A DNA stretch of 64,000 nt from SXOA01 sp051004015 (GTDB lineage Bacteria; Planctomycetota; Planctomycetia; Pirellulales; Pirellulaceae). The stretch is taken from the NCBI GenBank assembly GCA_051004015.1, contig JBPCKT010000063.1, positions 127,058 through 191,057 on the forward strand, given 5' to 3'. This document shows, one piece after another, positions 34,049 through 44,000 of the stretch (its first letter is position 1; the number at the start of each line of letters is the position of its first letter). The notes below the pieces were generated by a model that saw only the letters and a list, made by a program, of their open reading frames with translations, did not search any database and had not been told where the DNA came from. Position numbers and translations under genes: made by a program.

Positions 34049-34150
34049 AAAGAAGGAGAGAAGGAGAGAAGGAGAGACAGAGAGACAGGAAAAAATGCCG
34101 CAAAGATACCTCTCCCCGTCTCTCTTTCTCTCCGTCTCTCCTTCTCCCCT
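34049..34150. repeat. GGAGAGA word inverted repeat between divergent genes
   Basis: GAAGGAGAGAAGGAGAGACA at 34050 on, opposed by CTCTCTTTCTCTCCGTCTCTCC at about 34120-34145. The element lies between the divergently transcribed glycosylase and der genes, so it is in their promoter region. Confidence 0.75.
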
Positions 34151-34221
34151 CCGCCCCTGAGTGACTATGATAAAAGTGGGTTATTTCCACCATCAACCAA
34201 GGCAGCGCCAGCTCCCCCTTC

Positions 34222-35721
34222 ATGCCCGTCCCTCAAGTCGTCATCGTCGGTCGTCCTAACGTCGGCAAATCCAGCATTCTCAACTGGATGGCCGGGCGGC
34301 GGATCTCCATTGTCGATGACAAAGCAGGGGTGACCCGCGACCGCGTGACGTACCTGATGGAGGAGCGGAACCGCTTCTTCGAGCTCGTCGATACCGGCGG
34401 CATCGGCATCATCGATGACGACAACCTGTCCAAGCAGGTCGAGGAGCAGATCGAGGCGGCCATCGACTCCGCGGATGTGATCCTGTTCGTCGTCGATGCC
34501 CGCGACGGCGTCATGATGCTGGACGAGCAAGTCGCCAAGCGGCTGCGGTATGTCGATAAGCCGATTATTTGCGTGGCGAACAAGGCGGACGCGGATACGC
34601 TCGACGCGCAGGCCGACGAGTTCTACAAGCTGGGCCGCGGCAAGCTGATCAAGGTCAGCACCCAGCAGAACCGCAACAAGCACATCCTGCTCAACATGAT
34701 CCTGGAGCGGCTGCCGGAGGTGACGGCGGCGGAAGCGGAGGCGGCGGAAGAGCCGGTGATGAAGATGGCGATTGTGGGCCGCCGCAACACGGGGAAGAGC
34801 ACGTTCATCAATTCGCTGGCGCAGGGGGAGCGGATGATCGTGAGCGAAATCCCCGGCACCACGCGGGACAGCGTGGACGTGCGGTTCGAGCTCGACGGCC
34901 AAACCTTCACGGCCATCGACACGCCCGGCGTCCGCCGCACCAAGAGCGTCAAGACCGACATCGACTTCTACAGCCTCCACCGGGCCCAGCGGAGCATCCG
35001 CCGGGCCGACGTGGTGCTGCTGTTCTTCGACTGCACCTCCCGCCTCAGCAAGGTGGACAAGCAGCTTTGCCAGTACATTGGCGACAACTTCCGCCCCTGC
35101 ATCTTCGTGGTCAACAAGTGGGACCTGCTCTACGGTCAGATGCCGACGGAGCGGTGGGTCACCTACTTGCGGGACAATTTCCCCATGATGTGGCACGTCC
35201 CCATCGCCTTCATCACCGGCGAGACGGGCAAGAACGTGAAAGCCCTGCTGAACCACGCCCAGATGCTCTACAAGCAGTCGCTCAGCCGCGTCTCCACCTC
35301 GGAGCTCAACCGCCTGGTCCGGGCCGCGATGAAGAAAACGCCGCCGCCGATGTTTGGCTCGTTCCGCCCCAAGGTCTACTACGCTACGCAGGTCGGCACC
35401 CAGCCCCCCACCATCGTGCTGATGTGCAACGAGCCCAAAGCCTTCCAACCCGCCTTCCGCCGCTACCTGCTGGGCATTTTCCGCGACTATCTCAAATTCG
35501 GCGAAGTCCCCATCAAGCTCTACCTGAAAAAACGGGGGACCAGCGACAAGCGAGACGAAGTCGAGCCCGAAGTCAGCGACGAAGTGGTCGCCAGCCACGA
35601 AGAGCTGATGGCCGCCGGCCTGAACGGCGGCGATGTGGACAGCGCCATCTCGGATTCAGGCGATGTGCTGGCCGTGGATGGGGGGAGCAGCGATAGTGTG
35701 CTGGAGGAGGGGGAGCAGTAG
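34222..35721 (+). CDS. der: ribosome biogenesis GTPase Der (EngA)
   Basis: 499 residues with two tandem GTPase domains and a KH-like C-terminal domain. Domain 1 has GRPNVGKSS, DTGG and NKAD; domain 2 has GRRNTGKST, DTPGVRR and NKWD. GTTRDS and AGVTRDR are the switch I sites. The KH-like part ends near KLYLKKRG. Der is needed for 50S subunit assembly. The last 45 residues, acidic and glycine/serine-rich, are an extension not usual in the family. The frame is full length and intact. Confidence 0.97.
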   Translation: MPVPQVVIVGRPNVGKSSILNWMAGRRISIVDDKAGVTRDRVTYLMEERNRFFELVDTGGIGIIDDDNLSKQVEEQIEAAIDSADVILFVVDARDGVMMLDEQVAKRLRYVDKPIICVANKADADTLDAQADEFYKLGRGKLIKVSTQQNRNKHILLNMILERLPEVTAAEAEAAEEPVMKMAIVGRRNTGKSTFINSLAQGERMIVSEIPGTTRDSVDVRFELDGQTFTAIDTPGVRRTKSVKTDIDFYSLHRAQRSIRRADVVLLFFDCTSRLSKVDKQLCQYIGDNFRPCIFVVNKWDLLYGQMPTERWVTYLRDNFPMMWHVPIAFITGETGKNVKALLNHAQMLYKQSLSRVSTSELNRLVRAAMKKTPPPMFGSFRPKVYYATQVGTQPPTIVLMCNEPKAFQPAFRRYLLGIFRDYLKFGEVPIKLYLKKRGTSDKRDEVEPEVSDEVVASHEELMAAGLNGGDVDSAISDSGDVLAVDGGSSDSVLEEGEQ

Positions 35722-35839
35722 GCTCACTCGTAAATGGCTGCTGTGGTACCTTTTTCGGCCTAGCATGCACATAGCCGACGGTCTTCTGCGCTCAGAAAAA
35801 GCCGTCCAACGATCGCGGCAATCCAGGAGAAACGCTTGC

Positions 35840-37222
35840 ATGAAAAACGAGATGTTGTTGCTGGGCGCGGGCGCATCGGTCGAAGCAGGAATTCCGAGCG
35901 CTCATAAAATGACCAGGGTCATCTCCGATGAGTTCAGAAAGAATTCGCGCCTTTCACGCATTGGGCATTTGATTTCTTTTGTCATTGGAGGCTTGCTTTT
36001 TGAGGCAGGCAAAAACAATCGTGATCCCCTGAGTTCCGAGGTCAATGTTGAAGACTTGTTTAATGCCGTTCAAATGCTTGCCGACCGGCACAATCTTGAA
36101 GCCTCCCCGTTTGTCGGGTCATGGCACGCGATGATAGACGAATTCGATAAGGAAGTTCCGTCTAGATTCAATTCGGGATCGCTGGGGCGGTCCATTTATA
36201 AACTTGTAGCCGATGAGATTCGCGAGGCTCTCGCGCAATCGCCGTCGAGTTTTGAACGTGACCACATCGACACGGCAATTCAGAACGCAATTTCTAAGGG
36301 AGTTGAATCGGCAGCTAAAGGACATAGTTTCTACGTGCCGTCCTTCGGAAGTGCAGGACGAGCTGTCGAGAACTACGTAAAGGAAGCAAGTAAGCTGTGG
36401 CGAGACCGATTGCACTCGGCTCATCCTTCAGGTAGCTCAGACATCGATAAGGATCTAGCCCGTCTAGTCGATGATCGACAGGTGCAACCAGGGGAAGGTC
36501 GAATATTCCATCGCGCCAACGAATTGATGATCGCCGTGTTGAGAAAGAAGGTTTGGATAACGGACCCAGAGCAAGTTGCGTATTTGCAGCCAATCATTGA
36601 GTTGATGCGAGATCGAAAGCGACTGGTGGTCGCGACGCTGAATTACGACAATTGTATTGAGCTTCTCGCGAGCAAGAATGGCGTTCAATGCGACACCGGT
36701 ATTAGTCGCTGGTCTCAGTCAGGCTCCTTCAAATTTCCAGAAGATGGCTTATGTCTCATCAAGCTTCACGGTTCGATCGATTGGGTAAGACACCGCTCAA
36801 ATTCGGAGAGTTCATCCCACCTGCCCCACGCAATTATTCGTCAGGCAACACCTGAGGAGATTTCACAGGAGCACCTCAGCCCAGCCGTAATTTTTGGGCA
36901 GCGGAATAAGCTCACGGCTGAAGGGCCATTTCTGGATCTATTGCAGACGTTCCGAGATGAATTGTTCAAGGCGGATCGGCTAACTGTTGTCGGGTACTCG
37001 TTTGCAGATCCCCACATAAATGTTTTCATAACTCAATGGATCAATTCAAGGTCGGACCGCGTCATTCGAGTGATCAACGGACCTGACAGTACGAATAATC
37101 CGAACTCCTACATCAAATCCCTCCTTGAGCTTCATAAGGTAAATGCGAATCGTGTGATATTCTTGCATAAAAATGCCGGCGAAGGTTTGGCCAGTCATAA
37201 CAACTCGTGCAACGGTGAATGA
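35840..37222 (+). CDS. SIR2-domain protein (SIR2_2 type), putative NAD-consuming defence effector
   Basis: 460 residues. The ATG at 35840 follows AGGAGA, so the long upstream extension was rejected. The NAD-binding start is LLLGAGASVEAGIPSAH (Gly9-Ser13 region). Later motifs are TLNYDNCIELL near 272, LIKLHGSIDWVRH with the candidate catalytic His about 310, and VVGYSFADPHINVFITQW near 400. Proteins of this class deplete NAD in anti-phage defence, alone or with partners. The coding sequence looks less GC-rich than neighbouring genes, suggesting acquisition. The partner, if any, is not obvious; the next gene converges on it. Confidence 0.82.
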   Translation: MKNEMLLLGAGASVEAGIPSAHKMTRVISDEFRKNSRLSRIGHLISFVIGGLLFEAGKNNRDPLSSEVNVEDLFNAVQMLADRHNLEASPFVGSWHAMIDEFDKEVPSRFNSGSLGRSIYKLVADEIREALAQSPSSFERDHIDTAIQNAISKGVESAAKGHSFYVPSFGSAGRAVENYVKEASKLWRDRLHSAHPSGSSDIDKDLARLVDDRQVQPGEGRIFHRANELMIAVLRKKVWITDPEQVAYLQPIIELMRDRKRLVVATLNYDNCIELLASKNGVQCDTGISRWSQSGSFKFPEDGLCLIKLHGSIDWVRHRSNSESSSHLPHAIIRQATPEEISQEHLSPAVIFGQRNKLTAEGPFLDLLQTFRDELFKADRLTVVGYSFADPHINVFITQWINSRSDRVIRVINGPDSTNNPNSYIKSLLELHKVNANRVIFLHKNAGEGLASHNNSCNGE

Positions 37223-37257
37223 TTTCTGCGATTGGATCGGTTCCAATGGAAAAAGGC

Positions 37258-37962
37258 TCAAAATGGCTCGTATTCCTCGCCGTCACATGGTGTCTCTCTG
37301 CCCAGCTTGATCAGGCGCACTTGAACCGCACCGAGGCCGCGTCCAAGTGCTCGGGCAATCCTCGGGATTGGCATACCCGAATCGAACGCCGCAAGCAGTT
37401 CCGCGTCGTCCTTGTTTGACCACGTCTTTCCGGAATTGGGGCGCTCTTTCTTCCACTGTGGTCGGTCGTCCAGACTATTACGGCCCCGAAGTTTTTTCAG
37501 TCGTGACCGAATTGCCCCTTCCTCTCTTTCAAAAAACGCTGCGAGGTCACCGATGGGACAATCGGCTTCAAAGCGAGCCAATAGCATCTTGTCTTCCTCC
37601 TCCGTCCATGGTCGATACGCCCGGTGGTGAGTTTGGCGAATGTCGTCCAGTGAATACGCTTTCGGCTTCTCACCAGGAAGGCTTTCTTTGACCTGTCGTT
37701 CGCAATCTTCTTCAAAGCCGCTACCACTCCCCACCTTCGCGCAGAGAAAGATGCCGGCAGCCTGTAGAGCTGTCAGGAATGGCTGCAGGTGTTCCTCGAA
37801 CACCATCACGCGGTCATGTTCCCACTTTCCGTCGACCTCGCGTGATTCGCTGATCACCAAATACTTCGCACCTTCTGCCGATTGCTTCACGTCGAAGAAA
37901 TAGGTTCGGCTGCCGGCTGAGACCCTCCTGGTGAATAGCTCCTTGCGAGATTCCGCGGACAT
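37258..37962 (-). CDS. PUR-alpha-like (DUF3276) protein with two Myb/SANT-like repeats
   Basis: 234 residues; ATG at 37962 with GGAG 8 bp upstream. Residues about 5-75 (ELFTRRVSAGSRTYFFDVKQ, YLVISESREV, VMVFEEHLQPFLTAL) match the small PUR-alpha-like nucleic-acid-binding family. Two short helical repeats follow, each beginning with Trp: RPWTEEEDKMLLARFEADC with IGDLAAFFEREEGAIRSRLKK, and KTWSNKDDAELLAAFDSG with IARALGRGLGAVQVRLIKLG. These look like Myb/SANT-type HTH units found in bacterial DNA-binding proteins. The architecture predicts a nucleic-acid-binding regulator. It converges with the SIR2 gene, 35 bp apart. Confidence 0.75.
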   Translation of the reverse strand: MSAESRKELFTRRVSAGSRTYFFDVKQSAEGAKYLVISESREVDGKWEHDRVMVFEEHLQPFLTALQAAGIFLCAKVGSGSGFEEDCERQVKESLPGEKPKAYSLDDIRQTHHRAYRPWTEEEDKMLLARFEADCPIGDLAAFFEREEGAIRSRLKKLRGRNSLDDRPQWKKERPNSGKTWSNKDDAELLAAFDSGMPIPRIARALGRGLGAVQVRLIKLGRETPCDGEEYEPF

Positions 37963-37992
37963 GGGATGGCTCCAAAGGGTAAGCCGACATTC

Positions 37993-38265
37993 TAAGCCCC
38001 GGCAGGGGCGGATAGAACCAAGCCCACGGCGCAAGCCGTGGGAACGGTGGCAAGAGAACGAAAAGAGCCCCAGCAGGGGCGATAGAAGCTGCGAAGGGCG
38101 TGCGCCGTCGTTACGGGCCGTTACCGGGTCAATATCATCAGGATCGATTTCCGCACACCATTCTTTCGCCGCTACCGCGGCTCTTGTTCGTCACGTCTTA
38201 CCTCCCACGGCTTGCGCCGTGGGCTGGGTTCCTTTCGCCGCTGCCGCGGCTGCCCAGAGCCATTT
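37993..38265. repeat. array of GC-rich hairpin repeats, two orientations
   Basis: Contains the palindrome CCCACGGCGCAAGCCGTGGG at 38023-38042 and its opposite-orientation partner at 38204-38223, separated by GCCCCAGCAGGGGCGATAGA-type units (37996, 38071) and TTTCGCCGCTGCCGCGGCT-type units (38165, 38237). The two halves are roughly inverted copies of each other. It is non-coding; apparent frames across it merely translate the repeat. Confidence 0.8.
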
Positions 38266-38728
38266 TTCGGCAATTTCTCTTGACAACTATTTCCACAATT
38301 CTTGCCTCCCACCTCTTGACACTGGCAACTGAACATCTGTATGATTGGCGGTGCAGTCTACAAGTGTTCTATGCTCCCTTGTCAGGAGAAAGGCCGTGAT
38401 ACCGCTGGAACCAACGAGAAATGGTTGTGATTCTGCTCGGGTGCTCACGCTTGCGCCGACTGATTCGCCGGTTGGATTTTCTTCCAGGACAATTCGGCGG
38501 GGTGTTGGTAAACCAGGGGGGTTTACCAACACAAATCATGACCCGCGGGTGGGGGGGTCTGTTGTTTTACCCGGGGGGGTTGCCAACACATCTTTTGTGC
38601 GACATAGCGCCCCCGACCACAGCGGCTGAGAAGCGGTCTACCAGCCGTAGATTTTCGCTTCGCGCTGGTTGACAATCTCATTCATATTCCGAATCGACAC
38701 TACTCGCCTTTCCACGGAGACCGCATCC
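38266..38728. other. intergenic region upstream of the lactonase gene
   Basis: Besides the hairpins at 38502-38592, I see no coding frame, RNA gene or repeat family here. It must hold the lactonase promoter near its right end. Confidence 0.5.
38502..38532. repeat. perfect 13-bp hairpin with G-rich loop
   Basis: GTGTTGGTAAACC (38502-38514), a 5-nt AGGGG loop and GGTTTACCAACAC (38520-38532) form a perfect stem. An imperfect second version with GTTGTTTTACCC and GGTTGCCAACACA follows at about 38561-38592. The hairpin is not followed by a T run, so it is not a classical terminator. Confidence 0.85.
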
Positions 38729-39820
38729 ATGAGCTTTCGACTTTCACTTGCCGCCATCCTTCTCCTCGCTGCGTCCGCGCAGGCGCAAGAGAAATATCGG
38801 GTCTACCTGGGCACTTACACCGACAAAGTGAGCAAGGGGATCTATCAGTGCGAGCTGAACCTTAAGGACGGCTCGCTGTCGGCGGCGACCCTGGCCGGCG
38901 AGACCTCCAGCCCGTCGTTTCTGGCGTTTCACCCGAATATGAAGTTTCTCTATGCGGTCAACGAGGATAAGGCCGCAGTCAGCGCCTTTGCCATCGATGA
39001 AAAATCGGGCAAGCTGACCTTCCTCAACTCGCAGCCCACCAAGGGGGACGCGCCGTGCCATTTGGTCGTCGATCCGACTGGCAAAAACGTCCTCGTCGCC
39101 AACTACAGCGGCGGCAGTTGCATTTGCCTCCGGATCGAAGCGGACGGGAAGCTCGGCGAAGCATCGTCATTCCAGCAGCACATGGGAAAAAAGAAGAATG
39201 GGCATTCAATCCACCTCGACAAGGCCAATAAGTTCGCCCTCTGCTGCGACCTGGGACTGGACAAGGTCATCATCTATGCCTTCGACGCCGCGAAGGGGAC
39301 GCTGACCCCGCACGGCGCGCTGGAGACCCCCAAGGGGGCCGGACCGCGGCATTTCGCCTGGCATCCCGACCACAAAACGGCTTACGTCAACGGCGAGTCC
39401 GACTTGACGATCATCGCTTGCGATTATGACGCGGACAAAGGCTCCCTGACGCAGAAGCAGGTGCTCTCCACGTTACCGGGGAACGTTCGCCGGGACGGGG
39501 GTAGCACGGCGGAGACGGTCGTGCATCCGTCTGGCAAATTCGTCTATGTCTCCAACCGCGACCCATACAACTCGATCGCGATCTTCTCCATCGACCTCAA
39601 GACGCGCGAACTCAAAGCGGTTGGCCATCAAAGCATGGGGGTCAAGACGCCCCGCAACTTCGCCATCGAGCCAACGGGAAAGTACATGCTGGTGGCGAAT
39701 CAGTCCGGCGGGAACGTCCTTGTGTTCCGCATCGATCAAGCCACCGGCGAGCTTCAGCCGACCGAGGCGAGCGTGCAGGTGGCCAACCCGGTCTGCGTGC
39801 GGTTCATGGAGATCCAATGA
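38729..39820 (+). CDS. secreted lactonase-family beta-propeller (6-phosphogluconolactonase-like)
   Basis: The ATG at 38729 follows GGAGA, giving 363 residues with a signal peptide (MSFRLSLAAILLLAASAQAQ). Seven-bladed lactonase motifs are VYLGTYTDKVSKGIYQCEL, SPSFLAFHPNMKFLYAVNE, PCHLVVDPTGKNVLVANYSGG, GAGPRHFAWHPDHKTAYV and VVHPSGKFVYVSNRDPYNSI. Related enzymes open 6-phosphogluconolactone or other lactones; export makes a cytosolic pentose-phosphate role unlikely. Its last 17 bases overlap the end of the converging ald gene. Confidence 0.92.
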   Translation: MSFRLSLAAILLLAASAQAQEKYRVYLGTYTDKVSKGIYQCELNLKDGSLSAATLAGETSSPSFLAFHPNMKFLYAVNEDKAAVSAFAIDEKSGKLTFLNSQPTKGDAPCHLVVDPTGKNVLVANYSGGSCICLRIEADGKLGEASSFQQHMGKKKNGHSIHLDKANKFALCCDLGLDKVIIYAFDAAKGTLTPHGALETPKGAGPRHFAWHPDHKTAYVNGESDLTIIACDYDADKGSLTQKQVLSTLPGNVRRDGGSTAETVVHPSGKFVYVSNRDPYNSIAIFSIDLKTRELKAVGHQSMGVKTPRNFAIEPTGKYMLVANQSGGNVLVFRIDQATGELQPTEASVQVANPVCVRFMEIQ

Positions 39821-40907
39821 GTTTCATCCCGAACGTCTCCGCCACCGCCTGGTTCGTGACGCTACCCGCGCGGATGTTGACGGCGGAGGCGAGGGGGGCA
39901 AGGTCGCGGCAGGCGGGAGCGATGCCGCGGCACGCGAGTTGGAGGACCCAGGGCAGAGTGACGTTGCAGAGGGCGAAGGTGCTGGTCCGGCCGACCGCGC
40001 CGGGCATGTTGGTGACGCAGTAGTGCAGCACGTCCTCTTCCAGGTAGACCGGGCTGCTGTGCGTGGTGGGGCGGCTGGTTTCGAGGCAGCCGCCTTGATC
40101 GATGGCCACGTCGATGATGACGCTGCCGGGCTTCATCAGTTTCAGGTCCTTGCGGGAAACCAGGTGCGGGGTCCTCGCCCCGGGGATGAGCACCGCCCCG
40201 ATGACGAGGTCCGCCAGCTTGAGCTGCTGGCGGATGGTGTGGCGGTCGCTGAACAGGACGTTGACGTTGGGGGGCATGATGTCGTCGAGATACCGGAGCC
40301 GGTCCATGTTGATGTCCAGGATGGCGATGTCCGCCTGAAAGCCAGCCGCGATTTTGGCCGCGTTCGCCCCCACCACGCCGCCGCCCAGAATGGTGATATG
40401 AGCCGGTGCCACGCCGGGGACGCCGGCCAGCAAAATCCCCCGTCCCTGCTGCGGCCGTTCCAGGTATTTCGCCCCTTCCTGAATGCTCATCCGCCCCGCC
40501 ACCTCGCTCATCGGCGTGAGCAGCGGCAATCGGCCTTGAGCGTCCTTGAGCGTCTCATAAGCGATGCAGGTCGCGCCGGACGTTAGCATCGCGTCCGTCA
40601 ACTCCCGGCTGGCGGCGAAGTGAAAGTAAGTGAAGAGCGTCTGTCCCGACCGGACCAGCATGTACTCCTGCGGCAGCGGTTCTTTGACTTTGACAATCAA
40701 CTCCGCCTTGGCCCAGATTTCTTCCGCTCCGGCAATGATGTGCGCCCCCTGCTCCGCATACTCCTGATCGCCAATTCCCGAGCCGAGCCCTGCCCCGGTT
40801 TCAATCAGCACCGTATGCCCCGCGGCGGTCAGCTCCTCCACGCCGACGGGGAGCATGGCTACCCGATATTCGTCGCGTTTCACTTCCTTGGGTACGCCGA
40901 TGAGCAT
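39804..40907 (-). CDS. ald: alanine dehydrogenase
   Basis: ATG at 40907 with AAGGAGA upstream gives 367 residues. The N-terminal domain has IGVPKEVKRDEYRVAMLPVG and VKVKEPLPQEY, and the NAD domain has ITILGGGVVGANAAKIAAGF and DVAIDQGGCLETSRPTTHS near the end. Substrate residues Arg, Lys and His of the family are visible (EYRVA, KVKEP, YFHFAASREL). It interconverts L-alanine and pyruvate plus ammonia. It sits 101 bp downstream of pyruvate carboxylase on the same strand, both acting at pyruvate. Confidence 0.96.
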   Translation of the reverse strand: MLIGVPKEVKRDEYRVAMLPVGVEELTAAGHTVLIETGAGLGSGIGDQEYAEQGAHIIAGAEEIWAKAELIVKVKEPLPQEYMLVRSGQTLFTYFHFAASRELTDAMLTSGATCIAYETLKDAQGRLPLLTPMSEVAGRMSIQEGAKYLERPQQGRGILLAGVPGVAPAHITILGGGVVGANAAKIAAGFQADIAILDINMDRLRYLDDIMPPNVNVLFSDRHTIRQQLKLADLVIGAVLIPGARTPHLVSRKDLKLMKPGSVIIDVAIDQGGCLETSRPTTHSSPVYLEEDVLHYCVTNMPGAVGRTSTFALCNVTLPWVLQLACRGIAPACRDLAPLASAVNIRAGSVTNQAVAETFGMKLIGSP

Positions 40908-40954
40908 TGTGCTTCTCCTTGCGATCGAAGCAGAGCAGGCATCCGCCTCAGTCT

Positions 40955-41000
40955 GCCCGCTTCTTGTCCGTGTTTCATCTGTGTTCCATCCGTGGCCCAT
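40955..41000. repeat. TTCATCTGTGTTCCATCC word tract between pyc and ald
   Basis: Words such as CTTGTCCGTGTTTCATCTG and TGTTCCATCCGTGGCC follow one another directly after the pyc stop and before the ald start. It is the same class of low-complexity intergenic element as elsewhere in the window. Confidence 0.6.
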
Positions 41001-41008
41001 TTTCCGAC

Positions 41009-44000
41009 TTACCCCAACGTCAGCAGCAGATCTCCCGCTTCCACGCTGCTCCCCGGTTTGACGAGGACTTTCTCGACGACGCCGGCGACTTCGCTATTGA
41101 TGGTGGTTTCCATCTTCATCGCTTCGAGGGTGAACAGCTTCTGCCCCTTGGCGATCTTGTCCCCCGGCTTGACGGCGACGGTGACCACCATGCCGGGCAT
41201 ATTCGCGCCGACATCCTTCGGGTTGGCCGGGTCGGCTTGCACTCGTTTGAGGGCAGTGGATTCGAGGGATTTGTCGGCGATGGTCACGTCTCGCGGCTGG
41301 CCGTTGAGCTCGAAAAACACGCTGCGAGTGCCGTCGTCGTGCGGGTCGCTGATGGTCAGGAACTTGATGACGAGCGTTTTTCCTTCCTCGATTTCCGCCG
41401 TGAATTCCTCTCCCAACTCCTGGCCGTAGAAGAAAATCGGCGTGGGGAACATGCTGGTGTCCGAGTATTTTTTCTGGTGAGCGGCGAACTCCTCAAACAC
41501 CTTCGGGTAGAGCAGATACGAGAGCACGTCCCGCTTATTGGGGCCCTTGCCGATGATTGCAGCCACTTTATCTCCGGCAACCTTGAAGTCCGCGGGGGGA
41601 AGCGATGCGCCGGGCCGGCCCTTGATGAACGGCCGGTCCTTGAGGATTCGCTTCTGCACTTTCTTGGGAAAGCCGCCGGGAGGATGCCCCATCATGCCGC
41701 TGAGCAGGTCGATGACGGACTCGGGGAACGCCAGCTCGCGGTCTCCCTCGGTGATCTCGGCCGCGGAGAGATTGTTGGCGACCATGAACAGGGCCATGTC
41801 GCCGACCGCTTTGCTCGTCGGCGTGACCTTGACGATATCCCCCAGGAGTTGATTGACCTGGGCGTAGACCTTGCAGATGCGGCTCCACTGGTCGGCCAGC
41901 CCCAAGGCCCGCGCCTGTTGATAGAGATTGGTGTATTGGCCTCCTGGCATCTCATGGCTGTAGAGGTCCGCGGTCGCCGGCAACATGACGCTCTCAAACG
42001 GCGTGTAGAATTCGCGCACGGCCTGCCAGTAATCGGAAATCTCACTGAGCCGCTCGCCGGAAAGGCCGGTCTCCCGTTTGGTGAACCGCAATCCTTCCAC
42101 AATCGCGTTGAGGTTCGGCTGGCTGGTGCCGCCGCTCATCGCCGCCATCGCTCCGTCAGCAATATCGAGCTTGACCTCCGCCGCTTTGAGCACGGCGGCC
42201 GCTTGGAGGCCGGCGGTGTCATGCGTGTGGAAGTGAATGGGGATGCCGATCTCCTGCTTGAGTGTTTTGACCAGCAGCTCTGCCGCGTAGGGCTTGCAAA
42301 GCCCGGCCATGTCCTTGATGGCCAGGATGTGGGCCCCCAGCTTTTCCAGCTCCTTGGCCAGATCCACGTAGTACTGCAGGTTGTATTTTGTCCGCTCGGT
42401 ATTCAGGATGTCCCCGGTGTAGCAGATGGCCGGCTCGCAGATGCCGCCCGCTTTCTGCACCGCCTCCATCGCCACCTTCATGTTCGGCACCCAGTTGAGG
42501 GCGTCAAAGATGCGGAAAATGTCCATTCCCGCTGCATGGGCCTCCTGGCAAAACTCTTTGACAACGTTGTCTGGATAGCTCGCGTAGCCGACGGCATTCG
42601 ACGCCCGGAAGAGCATCTGAAAGAGGACGTTCGGGATTTTGTCCCGCATGTCCGCCAGCCGCTGCCAGGGACATTCCTTGAGGAAGCGGAGCGAGGTATC
42701 AAACGTGGCCCCGCCCCACATCTCCAGCGAAAACAGGTCGGCGGCGTTGTGAGCATAGGCCTCGGCGACGTTCAGCAGGTCCTTCGTCCGCATCCGCGTC
42801 GCCAGCAGCGATTGGTGGGCGTCCCGAAAGGTCGTGTCGGTCAAGAAAAGCTGCTTCTGTTTCGTAATCCACTCACCGAACTTCTCGGGGCCCAGTTCCT
42901 TGAGCCGGTCGCGCGTTCCGGGCGGAGGACTCCCCTTGTTGTCCGCCGACTTCACCAACGCGGGCACTGGGGCGGGAGCGCGGCGGATCGGTCGCGGCAG
43001 TCCCTTCACCAGCGGGTTGCCGTTGACGAGGACCTCTCCGATGTACGAGAGCAGCTTGGTCGCCCGGTTCTGCCGCTTGGGAAGATGAAACAGCTCGGGC
43101 GTTTCGTCGATGAAGCGGGTAGTGACTTCCCCTTCCAGGAATGCGGGGTGCGTGATGAGCTTAATCAGGAACTGGATGTTCGTTTTCACGCCTCGGACAC
43201 GGAATTCCTGCAAGCAGCGCTCCATCCGGCGGGCGGCATCGATGAACCGGCGGCCGCGAGCGCTCACCTTCACCAGCAGCGAGTCGTAAAACGGATTGAC
43301 CGTGGCCCCGCTGAAAGCCGAGCCGGCGTCGAGCCGAATTCCCATGCCGCTGGCGGAGCGATAGTGGGCGATGCGGCCATAATCCGGCATGAAGTTGTTC
43401 GTCGGGTCCTCCGTCGTCACGCGGCACTGCATGGCAAAGCCGTTGGTGCGGACCGCGTCCTGCGACGGCAGGCCGATCTCGGGATCGGATAGCGGCATTC
43501 CTTGGGCGACGAGAATCTGCGACTTGACGATATCGATTCCTGTCACTTCTTCCGTGACCGTGTGCTCCACCTGAATCCGCGGATTCACTTCGATGAAGTA
43601 AAACTGGTCTGTCTCGCGGTCGACCAGGAATTCCACGGTCCCCGCATTCTCGTACTTTACAGCACGCCCGATATCGAGTGCGGCTTGCAACAGCTTCTCA
43701 CGAACAGCGGAGTCGAGCGAAGGGGCAGGGGCGATCTCCACCACCTTTTGATGCCGCCGCTGGACGGAGCAGTCCCGCTCATAGAGATGGACGAGGTTGC
43801 CATGCTTATCTCCCAGAAGCTGCACCTCGATATGGCTCGCCTTGGTAACGAACTTCTCGATGAAGACATCCGGGCTGCCGAAGGCGGAGAGAGACTCTCG
43901 CTGGGCCTGCTCAAACGACGGCGCAAATTCCTTCTCGCTCTTGACCACCCGCATTCCGCGACCGCCCCCTCCTTTGGCCGCCTTGAGAATGATGGGAAAG

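Noticed and set aside
37814..38399. Small frames around the 38-kb hairpin array
   Set aside because: They translate GC-rich repeats into the same PRLAPWAGF-type peptide in both orientations.
40907..43492. Long plus-strand frame opposite pyruvate carboxylase
   Set aside because: Shadow of the clear pyc coding sequence; no motif or start signal.
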